Source: Candidatus Shapirobacteria bacterium UBA4809 | GTDB lineage: Bacteria; Patescibacteriota; Microgenomatia; UBA12405 | Assembly (NCBI GenBank): GCA_002402535.1 | Contig: DHGB01000056.1 | Span: forward strand, 1-7,403 | Direction of reading: 5' to 3' | DNA: 7,403 bases | Part shown: in pieces, positions 1-6,193 of the stretch | Position numbering within the stretch: position 1 is the first letter of the stretch | Layout: every line of letters starts with the position of its first letter | Position numbers and translations under genes: made by a program | The notes under the pieces: generated by a model | Told to the model about the DNA's origin: nothing | The model's input: only the letters and a program-made list of their open reading frames with translations | Database searches by the model: none

Positions 1-683
1 GATTTTTTAATGGTTGATTCGGCTAAAAGTTGTACTTTGCGATTTAGTGAAAGCTGGATATTTTCGCCATCAACTTCATTTTTTTGCCAATTTTTACGAG
101 TCAAGAGGTTTTCCCCCACTCCATCAACAATACTTCTAATAAAACCGATGCGGCCCGATATTTTGCGTTGATAATATCTTTCGAGGTTAACGATAATATT
201 TTTGGCTAGATCATTTTCTGGATAAAAACGGGATTGCTTTAGGGTAAAATCAAGCCCAGGTATGGAAACAAGACTTGGTATTTCTTCACGGCTAAACTGG
301 CTTTTAAACTCCACCCATTTTTGAGCCGGATTATTATAAATTTCCAATATCCTGGCATTTTCAGTGGCAAAGGTAGGTTTTATTTTCTCGATTTCGGCGA
401 GTACCTCGGAGAGTTCTTGTTTAAAGTTGGGTTTATAAAAAGATAGGGTATAGTAAGTGTAATCGAGACTAAGGGGAAAAGAATCTGAGGCGAGGAGATG
501 TCCCTGCTGGGGAATAATTTTTTCAAGACGATAAAGCTGAGAAGTAGCTTTATCACGTAGCTCCTGACCTTTTATTATTTGCCAGTAAAATAATCTGGCC
601 AGAATAATAACAAAACAAAGATAGATAGTAATCAAAATCGTTTTAGAACGATTCGATTCGGTTGACGGCGTTTTTTTGGGCAT
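1..683 (-). CDS. ftsI: FtsI/PBP2-type penicillin-binding protein, N-terminal part (runs off window)
   Basis: Probable septal peptidoglycan transpeptidase. Only the first 227 codons plus two bases are present; the catalytic transpeptidase domain lies beyond base 1. Seen: a short basic N-terminus (MPKKTPSTESNRSK), one membrane segment at about residues 15-36, then a periplasmic region resembling the PBP dimerisation domain. Supporting motifs are G-L-D at 143-145 followed by R152-x-Y-P155 and LAKNII (159-164), and near the edge GENIQLSLNRKVQLLAEST, matching the family pattern 'G-x-x-I-x-LTID-x-x-x-Q-x-x-AE'. The usual RGxIxDRxG box after the membrane helix is degenerate here (QQGHLLASD, 59-67). 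The ATG at 683 lies inside ftsL, giving a 41-base overlap in another frame; it is chosen because it gives the usual basic tail before the helix. The order rsmH-ftsL-ftsI is the classical dcw order and supports FtsI over another class B PBP. Confidence 0.82.
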   Translation of the reverse strand, partial: MPKKTPSTESNRSKTILITIYLCFVIILARLFYWQIIKGQELRDKATSQLYRLEKIIPQQGHLLASDSFPLSLDYTYYTLSFYKPNFKQELSEVLAEIEKIKPTFATENARILEIYNNPAQKWVEFKSQFSREEIPSLVSIPGLDFTLKQSRFYPENDLAKNIIVNLERYYQRKISGRIGFIRSIVDGVGENLLTRKNWQKNEVDGENIQLSLNRKVQLLAESTIKK

Positions 684-849
684 AGTTTATTTCTAATTTT
701 TCGTTTTCATATTTAAGATCAGTATATTTTTTACTCAGCTCGGTATAAATTTGATTTTCGGCGACTATTTGGCTGGAATAGTAGAGAGAAAAGGCAATCC
801 GGAAGACAAAAAGTGCTAGGGCAATAGCGACTAAAATACGATTTAACAT
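643..849 (-). CDS. ftsL: FtsL-like small division protein
   Basis: A 68-residue bitopic membrane protein: an N-terminal membrane helix at about residues 4-24, then a predicted coiled coil at about 27-58 rich in E, K, N and L. This is the architecture of FtsL/DivIC proteins, which join FtsB/DivIC and help recruit and activate FtsW-FtsI at the septum. Sequence similarity in this family is very weak, so the call rests on architecture and on position between rsmH and ftsI. It is shorter than E. coli FtsL (121 residues), with almost nothing after the coiled coil. I take the ATG at 849, which shares its A with the rsmH TGA stop (TGATG). A TTG one codon earlier (852) is possible but less likely. The 3' end overlaps the ftsI start by 41 bases. 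Confidence 0.75.
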   Translation of the reverse strand: MLNRILVAIALALFVFRIAFSLYYSSQIVAENQIYTELSKKYTDLKYENEKLEINYAQKNAVNRIESF

Positions 850-1715
850 CAATTAAGATTATAAAGCCTAAGGATGGCAGAGCGAGAAAGTGGATTTTTT
901 TTAACTTCACTATGAGTGGGTAAAAATTTCTTGGAGAGATAATTATTTTTTTGAAGATATTGTTTGACGAGGCGATCTTCACCGGAGTGAAAAGATATTA
1001 TGGCGACTTTACCATCGGATTTAACAATTTTGGGAAGAGCAGTCAGCAGTCTATTGATATTTTCAAATTCGTGATTGACAGCAATTCGGAGAGCTAAGAA
1101 TATTTTAGTAGCCGGCTGGTGATAGCTTGAATAATGTTTTTTTTGATAATATGAACTGATTATTTGACTTAGCTCCGCTCCATTTTTAATAGGTTTTTTT
1201 TGTCTGGCTTTAATAATTTCGAAAATTAAGGGCTTGGCTAGTTTTTCCTGAGTATATTTGGTAAAAATTTGATAAAGCTGGTCTTTATCCCAGGTGTTGA
1301 TAATCTCTTCGGCAGTCAACGCTTGTGTTTTGGGATTTAAACGCATGTCAAGCGAAGAGGTATCTTTAAATGAGAATCCCCTGCTTTGGCCTGACTGTTG
1401 ATTTAGGCTAAGACCGAGATCAGCTAAAATTCCATCCAGTGGTTGATTAATTTCTTTTTTCCAGATAGTAAAGATACGGTTAAAATTGCCAAGAAGTGGA
1501 TGGAAATTTTGAGAGAGACCGAGGTCATTAATTCTGTCAGCGGCGATTTTTAGATTAAGAGGATCAGCATCAAGACCCCAGACAATCGCTCCTTTTTTTA
1601 ATATTTCAAGGCTATGACCGCCGTTTCCCAAAGTAACATCAAAATATACTTGGCCTGGCTTAGGGTCAAAAAAATTTATAATTTCCGGGGCAAGAACGGG
1701 CTGGTGATAGTTCAT
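849..1715 (-). CDS. rsmH: 16S rRNA (cytosine(1402)-N(4))-methyltransferase RsmH (MraW)
   Basis: SAM-dependent methyltransferase that N4-methylates C1402 of 16S rRNA in the ribosomal P site. The 288-residue length is close to the usual ~300. Motifs in order: HQPVLAPEII (4-13, family HxPVLLxE); SAM-binding FDVTLGNGGHS (25-35) and GLDADP (47-52); DGILADLGLSLNQ (94-106, family DGILxDLGVSSxQ); RGFSF (112-116) and LDMRLNP (122-128); the inserted helical domain (about 135-200); HQPATKIFLALRIAVNHE (199-216); AIISFHSGEDRLVK (238-251); and the C-terminal NPLSRSAILR (274-283, family NPRSRSAKLR). The fold appears complete. Oddities are Gly for the usual Leu in SFHSLEDR, and SSLDMRL for the usual GPLDMRM. 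The ATG shares its A with the stop of the upstream lipoprotein gene (TAATG) and the TGA stop shares its A with the ftsL ATG, suggesting translational coupling. mraZ is not upstream. Confidence 0.96.
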   Translation of the reverse strand: MNYHQPVLAPEIINFFDPKPGQVYFDVTLGNGGHSLEILKKGAIVWGLDADPLNLKIAADRINDLGLSQNFHPLLGNFNRIFTIWKKEINQPLDGILADLGLSLNQQSGQSRGFSFKDTSSLDMRLNPKTQALTAEEIINTWDKDQLYQIFTKYTQEKLAKPLIFEIIKARQKKPIKNGAELSQIISSYYQKKHYSSYHQPATKIFLALRIAVNHEFENINRLLTALPKIVKSDGKVAIISFHSGEDRLVKQYLQKNNYLSKKFLPTHSEVKKNPLSRSAILRLYNLN

Positions 1716-2329
1716 TAAAGGGCGCCGCTACTGGTAACAAGGTAGCCGCCGTCAAGATAATTTTTGTGAGCGATATAAAAATGAGTGCCGCTTGGCTTGT
1801 TTTTAGGAGTGTAGGTATAATTTTCTTCAGTCCAAACTAGACTGCCACCGGCTTTTTTTAAATCAGCCGTACTTTGAAGAATAAAGGGACTTTCAAACAT
1901 GGACATTTGTCCGTTTTTTAAAGAAAAAACAAGACTTAATTTACCACCCCTAACGCCAGTATCATATTTGTATTTGCAGCCGTTGGTACAACTTTCAGTG
2001 CCCAGGAGGATTTTACGTTCTGATTTACCGGTGGATAATTCCTCAGCCTCAATTATGCCACTGGCACCTTTTTCAATTTCGAGATTATCATCAGTGGCTA
2101 GATAGGTAATTTCATACTCAATTTTGCTGATAGTATCAGATATTTTGTTTATTTTTAAATATAGCTCATGGCCATCGGCGCGGGGACTAAGGGTAATTTC
2201 GGGTCGAAACTGAACTTCCATTTCTACCAGTTTTGGAGCCGGGGTGGGAGAAGGGGCGGGGGCAGTTTTTTTACCACAGCCAGACAATAAAAATAACGAA
2301 AGGACGACGAGAATTAAATATTTTTTCAT
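1715..2329 (-). CDS. Uncharacterised lipoprotein between glyS and rsmH
   Basis: I do not recognise a family. The 204-residue product has a clear lipoprotein signal: MKK, a hydrophobic stretch (residues 4-15) and the lipobox LSGC with the acceptor cysteine at 18. A Pro/Ala/Ser/Thr linker (22-32) follows, so the rest probably stands off the membrane on the outer face. The body looks beta-rich, with alternating strands at about 35-62, 68-78, 104-110 and 130-150. It contains a Cys pair C114-x3-C118 that could form a small disulphide loop. The C-terminus (about 160-204) is rich in Gly, Tyr and Thr. No catalytic motif is visible. The gene starts 7 bases after the glyS stop and ends in a TAATG junction with rsmH, so it is probably co-translated with division genes. 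A cell-envelope or division-related role is only inferred from position. The lipoprotein call is strong; function is unknown. Confidence 0.85.
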   Translation of the reverse strand: MKKYLILVVLSLFLLSGCGKKTAPAPSPTPAPKLVEMEVQFRPEITLSPRADGHELYLKINKISDTISKIEYEITYLATDDNLEIEKGASGIIEAEELSTGKSERKILLGTESCTNGCKYKYDTGVRGGKLSLVFSLKNGQMSMFESPFILQSTADLKKAGGSLVWTEENYTYTPKNKPSGTHFYIAHKNYLDGGYLVTSSGAL

Positions 2330-2336
2330 AATGGGT

Positions 2337-3653
2337 CTAGTTTAACTTATTTGAGAGCCAGGAGTCAATTTCCTCAATTTTAATTCTGATTTGGGACATG
2401 GTGTCTCGGTCGCGGATACTGAGAGTTCCATCTTCGAGACTTTGATAATCAATAACGGCGCACCAGGGAGTGCCGATTTCATCTTGACGGCGATATTTTT
2501 TGCCAATATTACTACTGTCATCAAAATCGAGAGAGTATTTTTTAGATAAGTCAGTGTAAAGATTTTCAGCTAAACTTACGAGCTCTGGTTTATTGGCGGC
2601 GAGTGGGAAAATGGCCATTTTATAGGCAGAAAGCTTTGGGTTTAGTTTTAAAAAGATTCGGGTTTCACCATTGTCGAGTTTTTGCTCCTGATAGGCGTCG
2701 AGGAGAAGGAAGAAAAGAGAGCGGTCAACTCCCCCCGAAGCCTCAACAATATGGGGGATAAATTTCTTGCCGGTAGTTCGATCGAGATAACTTAAATCCT
2801 GATGACTATATTTGGAATGCTGGGTAAGATCGTAATCCCCTCGCCAATGAATCCCCTCCATTTCAGACCAGCCCCAAGGGGCCTCAAATTCAATATCAAA
2901 TGCTTTTTTGGCGTAAAAGGCCAGTTCATTTTTCTGGTGCTGGCGAAAACGGAGAGATTTTTTTTGATTAAAAAGCCCTTGATACCAGGCCATTCGAGTT
3001 TCTTTCCAGTATTCGTAATACTGATTCATATCTTTTTCCTGACAAAAAAACTGAATGTCCCATTGTTCAAATTCGCGGGTCCGATAGAGAAAATTTTTAG
3101 GAGTAATTTCATTGCGGAAGGCTTTGCCGATTTGCGCGATGCCAAAAGGAATTTTGACCCGGGAGGAATCAACAATATTTTTAAAATCCAGATAAATATT
3201 TTGACAGGCTTCTCCCCGAAGATAAGCGGGGATTTTTTCACCTTCAATAACCCCGATTTCGGTTTTAAAAAGAATATTAAATTTTTTGGGATTAGTAAAC
3301 TCTCCCCCACATTCAGGACATTTAGTGACATTATCGATTAAATCGGGTCGGAATCTTTGGTGACAGGATTTGCATTCAATGAGTTCATCGCCAAAATTCT
3401 TGACATGACCGGAGGCTTCCCACACTTTAGGATGGGTGATGATGGAACCGTCAATGAGGACGACGTCGCTTCTCTCCTGAACATTATTTTTGAGCCAGAG
3501 TGATTTCCAGTTATTTTTTAAAAGAGAGCCAATGGGACCGTAGTCATAAAAACCCTGAATCCCTCCATAAATTTCTGAATTTTGAAAAACAATTCCCCGT
3601 CGTTTACAGAGGGAGACAATTTTGGCAACTAATTCATTTTGTTCGCTTAACAT
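2337..3653 (-). CDS. glyS: Glycyl-tRNA synthetase, dimeric (eukaryote/archaea-like) class II type
   Basis: Charges tRNA-Gly with glycine in the cytoplasm. The 438-residue single-chain enzyme is of the alpha2 type, not the alpha2beta2 GlyQ/GlyS type. Seen in order: YDYGPIGSLLKNNW (36-49, class II motif 1 region); HPKVWEASGHVKNFGD (74-89), then a likely zinc site with C94-x2-C97 and C112-x2-C115; motif 2 PFGIAQIGKAFRNEITP (169-185) with RTREFEQWDIQFF (191-203); motif 3 IPHIVEASGGVDRS (299-312); and the C-terminal anticodon-binding domain (about 338-430) with IGKKYRRQDEIGTPWC (383-398) and RDRDTMSQIRI (414-424). Length is near the family's ~450-460. Substitutions: the substrate loop usually written RPETAQ reads RGEACQ (146-151), keeping the Glu, and EPSxGVDR reads EASGGVDR. 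The ATG is 16 bases past the recO stop with no Shine-Dalgarno. The symbol glyS is commonly, if ambiguously, used for this type; glyQS is an alternative. Confidence 0.96.
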   Translation of the reverse strand: MLSEQNELVAKIVSLCKRRGIVFQNSEIYGGIQGFYDYGPIGSLLKNNWKSLWLKNNVQERSDVVLIDGSIITHPKVWEASGHVKNFGDELIECKSCHQRFRPDLIDNVTKCPECGGEFTNPKKFNILFKTEIGVIEGEKIPAYLRGEACQNIYLDFKNIVDSSRVKIPFGIAQIGKAFRNEITPKNFLYRTREFEQWDIQFFCQEKDMNQYYEYWKETRMAWYQGLFNQKKSLRFRQHQKNELAFYAKKAFDIEFEAPWGWSEMEGIHWRGDYDLTQHSKYSHQDLSYLDRTTGKKFIPHIVEASGGVDRSLFFLLLDAYQEQKLDNGETRIFLKLNPKLSAYKMAIFPLAANKPELVSLAENLYTDLSKKYSLDFDDSSNIGKKYRRQDEIGTPWCAVIDYQSLEDGTLSIRDRDTMSQIRIKIEEIDSWLSNKLN

Positions 3654-3658
3654 AAGTT

Positions 3659-3664
3659 ATTATA
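3659..3664 (-). promoter_or_regulatory. Possible -10 element (TATAAT) before glyS
   Basis: The 16-base recO-glyS spacer contains a perfect TATAAT on the minus strand, ending five bases before the glyS ATG. Transcription starting the usual six or so bases past the hexamer would begin at the start codon itself, giving a leaderless glyS message. I see no good -35 box at 16-18 bases upstream, and such hexamers arise easily by chance in AT-rich DNA, so this is tentative. Confidence 0.25.
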
Positions 3665-3669
3665 ACCGA

Positions 3670-4230
3670 TTAATGAAAGAGTTTATGGCTGTAAAGGGGT
3701 TTTTCAATTATTGATTCGCAGAATTTTTTGATTAAGCCTTGGGTAGTTTTATAATTCTCTTTTTCAAAAGAGGTGGATATTTCTGGTGGCAGGCCGTAGC
3801 CAAGCTCATTTAAAAAATTTATTTCCTCTTTTATAAAATGGGAATAATGGTTTTGACTTATCGATCTGACTCCATTGACGACGATTTGGTAAAGTTCTTT
3901 TTGTTTTTGATCAAAAGGAAGCAGTTTATTGACGATTTCTAAAAAATAAAATAGTAAATTAATTTGACTTAAGGAAGAGGTATCTTTGAGGAAGGCCGTG
4001 ACTGATTCAGTTTCGGAAAGCCAATAAAAAGAATTTTTATCGTAAAGACTGCTTTTGATAATAGTGCCGATTTCCAGGTGACCAAGGCGCCGACTTTTTA
4101 TAGATTGGACCCCTTTAGCAAGACAGTTTATTTTGCCGAAATTTGAGGTTAATAAGGTGATGATTAAATCACCTTCCCGACGACGCTGTTTGTTGATAAC
4201 CAGAGCTTCAGTTGAAATAAATTTGGGCAT
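3670..4230 (-). CDS. recO: DNA repair protein RecO, short form
   Basis: Recombination mediator that, with RecR, loads RecA onto SSB-coated single strands and anneals complementary strands. The N-terminal OB-fold (about residues 1-80) matches RecO: 'EALVINKQRRREGDLIITLLT' agrees with the family's 'eaiVLxxrxxGExDxivtlLT', followed by GKINCLAKGVQSIKSRRLGHL (32-52; family GkisxvAKGaRkxkSrxxgxL). A helical C-terminal domain follows (about 87-175), with FLNELGYGLPP (139-149) matching the conserved F-x-x-x-LLxxxGxxP segment. At 186 residues it is shorter than the usual ~240, and the four-cysteine zinc site of some RecO proteins is missing (only C36 and C171 occur). The ATG shares its A with the TAA stop of the DUF4012 gene (TAATG), so it is probably translationally coupled to it. 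Confidence 0.88.
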   Translation of the reverse strand: MPKFISTEALVINKQRRREGDLIITLLTSNFGKINCLAKGVQSIKSRRLGHLEIGTIIKSSLYDKNSFYWLSETESVTAFLKDTSSLSQINLLFYFLEIVNKLLPFDQKQKELYQIVVNGVRSISQNHYSHFIKEEINFLNELGYGLPPEISTSFEKENYKTTQGLIKKFCESIIEKPLYSHKLFH

Positions 4231-6173
4231 TAGAGTGAAAATTTCAGAGTTTTATCAGATTCCCAGGAAAATTTTTCAGGAGCTCCCCCATTAACAGAGA
4301 TTTCATATTCAATCGCTTTGGTTCCCGGTTGTTTTTGAAGGTAAAGGGTGTAATTTTTACTCGCCTTTATGGGAGTGGAATATTGAAGAGAAACTTTGGA
4401 GCTGGAGTTGGCATAGAGAGGGTATTTGTTGCCATAAAAGCCTTCAAAGACTTGCTTGCCTAATTCTTCGTATTTGAGGGCCTCTATTTCTGAACCGGTC
4501 ATTTTTATTAGCTGACTACCAAGGGGGACATAGAATCTAAATAAATTCCGGTAGGTAGCCGCATTTAAACATAAATCCCCTTTTTCCAAATTACAGTTTG
4601 AGGCTTTGGTCGGATTGGTGTAAGTGATAGTAATTTTATGTTCGATATTGCCATCTTTAACACTAAGGTCGTGAGTAATTTTTTGAGTAATAAAAATATT
4701 GCTTTTGGCAGAGGCAAAATTAGCGTCATTAAGATGGAAATAATCAGTGTTATTATCTGTCTGAATGATATTACCGGCAATATTGGCTTTAATGGCCGCC
4801 TGTTGAATCTCGGGAGAAGTGAAATAAAAAAGAATGTGTTTTCGATTAAGATTATTAAAAAAAGCCTGGGCTAAGGGCCCAATTTTGTTTTTTTCTGAGC
4901 CCATGGCATTAGCCAGTAGTGATTGCATGAGAGGGCCAAGAAAGCCTTTTCGGTCATTTTCAATGTAATTTCGGGGACGACCAGCAATCCACTCGAGATC
5001 ATAAATAATTTTAGGGCAACCATTACAGCGGGGATCAGGATCGCTGGTAAAGGTACCCACCCGGGTATCTAGTTTTCCCAATATTTTAACGATATCGACA
5101 AGAACCTGGGTGTCGAGGGCGATAACCGCGTCAAATTGGGTTTTTTTACCCATGGCTTTGTAATAGCTATCCAGAAAAATTTGAGCATCAGTGGGAAAAT
5201 CCGGAGATAAATTGCTATCACGAAGATTTAAATAAGGGACATTAATATGGTAGGACTTAATAATTCGGGGAGCGGGAGTCGTACTGGAAAGCTTGTCGTC
5301 GAGATCGTATATATTACTGGAAGCTCCGGGAATAATTTTGCCATTATCGACTTTCAGGGTGGTATAAGCGGTCCAGAAGCCACCACTGGGACGGAGCTCT
5401 CCATCATTTTGAAAAATGACTAGGTAATTTCTAGCTTTGTCTTTGCCAAGAAGCCAAGAGACCTGACCAAGGATGGGTTTGCTGTTGCCAACATAGTTTT
5501 TAATTTCTCCAATCATTTCCCGGACTTTATTGAAATCAGTATGGAGGGAAATACCTCTGAAATTCTCCGGATAGCGATTGATATCGATTTGATTGACGAG
5601 GGTGTCAATTTCGTTGACTTGGCTTTCAATTAAATCAAAGTGAGGCAAGATACTTTCGATTGATTGGGTCAAAAAGGCAATTCGGTCTTCGGTGGTTTCA
5701 GCACTACTGGTAGCTGCCCCTTTCAAACCTAGAAAATCCTGATAAGGCTCGATAGCTTTGATAACTATTTCCCCGGTTTCCAGGGCATCACCGCCAATTT
5801 TAATTAGGTTTTGACCATCATGATAATAATTACTGGCGACGGGGATAACTTTTAGATAAGCAAGTTTTTTAAATTTATTATCAATGGTGTTTAGTTCTTC
5901 CCGCAGGGTTGAAACAATTTCTTTACTTTTGGATAAATCTTTATCGGAAACAGCGACTGAAAGCGACTCCGCTACCGTTTTTGTTTTTTCAATTTGAGCC
6001 AGCAAACTTTTGCCCGGTAAATAGAGAAATAAAAATAAAAGTAAGATAACCGCTAAAAAAGCGCTGAGAATGATTAAAACAGTCCGGTTTATTTTAAATG
6101 ATTTTTTAGGAGTGAGAGTTTTTGTTTTTGGAGGAGTCTCTTCTTTTTTGATTAGCTTGGTTGGAATTTCCAT
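4230..6173 (-). CDS. Membrane-anchored DUF4012 domain protein
   Basis: Function unknown. The 647-residue product has a charged, Lys/Thr/Pro-rich cytoplasmic tail (1-30), one membrane helix (about 31-53), and a large region that should be extracytoplasmic. Residues about 55-240 look helical, possibly coiled coil (KTVAESLSVAVSDKDLSKSK and ESQVNEIDTLVNQID stretches). The DUF4012 core follows: NYLVIFQNDGELRPSGGFWT (249-268), NIYDLDD (287-293), LRDSNLSPDFPTDAQIF (317-333) and FDAVIALD (347-354). These match the family's QNxxELRPxGGF, (R)DxNxSPDFP and dgViaxD signatures. A beta-rich C-terminal half (about 490-647) may be an Ig-like or adhesin-like fold. Cysteines occur as C383-x2-C386 and C527/C535 and may pair outside the cell. 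DUF4012 proteins are common in CPR bacteria and Actinobacteria, often near glycosylation genes. Here the gene follows a sugar-phosphate transferase by 20 bases, so a role in surface polysaccharide assembly or attachment is a reasonable inference, unproven. Confidence 0.9.
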   Translation of the reverse strand: MEIPTKLIKKEETPPKTKTLTPKKSFKINRTVLIILSAFLAVILLLFLFLYLPGKSLLAQIEKTKTVAESLSVAVSDKDLSKSKEIVSTLREELNTIDNKFKKLAYLKVIPVASNYYHDGQNLIKIGGDALETGEIVIKAIEPYQDFLGLKGAATSSAETTEDRIAFLTQSIESILPHFDLIESQVNEIDTLVNQIDINRYPENFRGISLHTDFNKVREMIGEIKNYVGNSKPILGQVSWLLGKDKARNYLVIFQNDGELRPSGGFWTAYTTLKVDNGKIIPGASSNIYDLDDKLSSTTPAPRIIKSYHINVPYLNLRDSNLSPDFPTDAQIFLDSYYKAMGKKTQFDAVIALDTQVLVDIVKILGKLDTRVGTFTSDPDPRCNGCPKIIYDLEWIAGRPRNYIENDRKGFLGPLMQSLLANAMGSEKNKIGPLAQAFFNNLNRKHILFYFTSPEIQQAAIKANIAGNIIQTDNNTDYFHLNDANFASAKSNIFITQKITHDLSVKDGNIEHKITITYTNPTKASNCNLEKGDLCLNAATYRNLFRFYVPLGSQLIKMTGSEIEALKYEELGKQVFEGFYGNKYPLYANSSSKVSLQYSTPIKASKNYTLYLQKQPGTKAIEYEISVNGGAPEKFSWESDKTLKFSL

Positions 6174-6179
6174 AAATAA

Positions 6180-6188
6180 AGTTTATCA
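6180..6188 (-). promoter_or_regulatory. Possible extended -10 element before the DUF4012 gene
   Basis: The 20-base spacer after the sugar transferase gene reads TGATAAACT on the minus strand: a TGn extension plus a hexamer matching TATAAT at four of six positions, ending six bases before the DUF4012 ATG. If active it would again give a nearly leaderless message. Weak evidence; it could be chance in AT-rich DNA. No Shine-Dalgarno is present in the same spacer. Confidence 0.15.
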
Positions 6189-6193
6189 TGAAA

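Noticed and set aside
850..852. TTG as an ftsL start one codon before the ATG
   Set aside because: The ATG at 849 forms the TGATG coupling junction seen in the same style elsewhere in the window.
895..902. A run of eight A on the coding strand near the 3' end of rsmH, a possible -1 slippage site that would enter the ftsL frame
   Set aside because: The -1 frame meets TAA at 855-853 just before the ftsL start, so no RsmH-FtsL fusion could form. Motifs continue normally after the run (NPLSRSAILR).
731..982. An 83-codon minus-strand frame across the rsmH-ftsL junction
   Set aside because: It overlaps two well-supported genes in a third frame, and its translation has no family features.
1718..1728. 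GC-rich patch AGCGGCGCCC just before the rsmH start as a ribosome site or operator
   Set aside because: It encodes the end of the lipoprotein (Ser-Gly-Ala), does not resemble a Shine-Dalgarno and has only a six-base palindrome.
2802..3341. A 179-codon open frame on the plus strand inside glyS
   Set aside because: It is fully antisense to a strongly supported synthetase, has no recognisable domain and is a by-product of glyS codon use. The same holds for shorter plus-strand frames at 1899-2105, 4638-4874 and 6210-6431.
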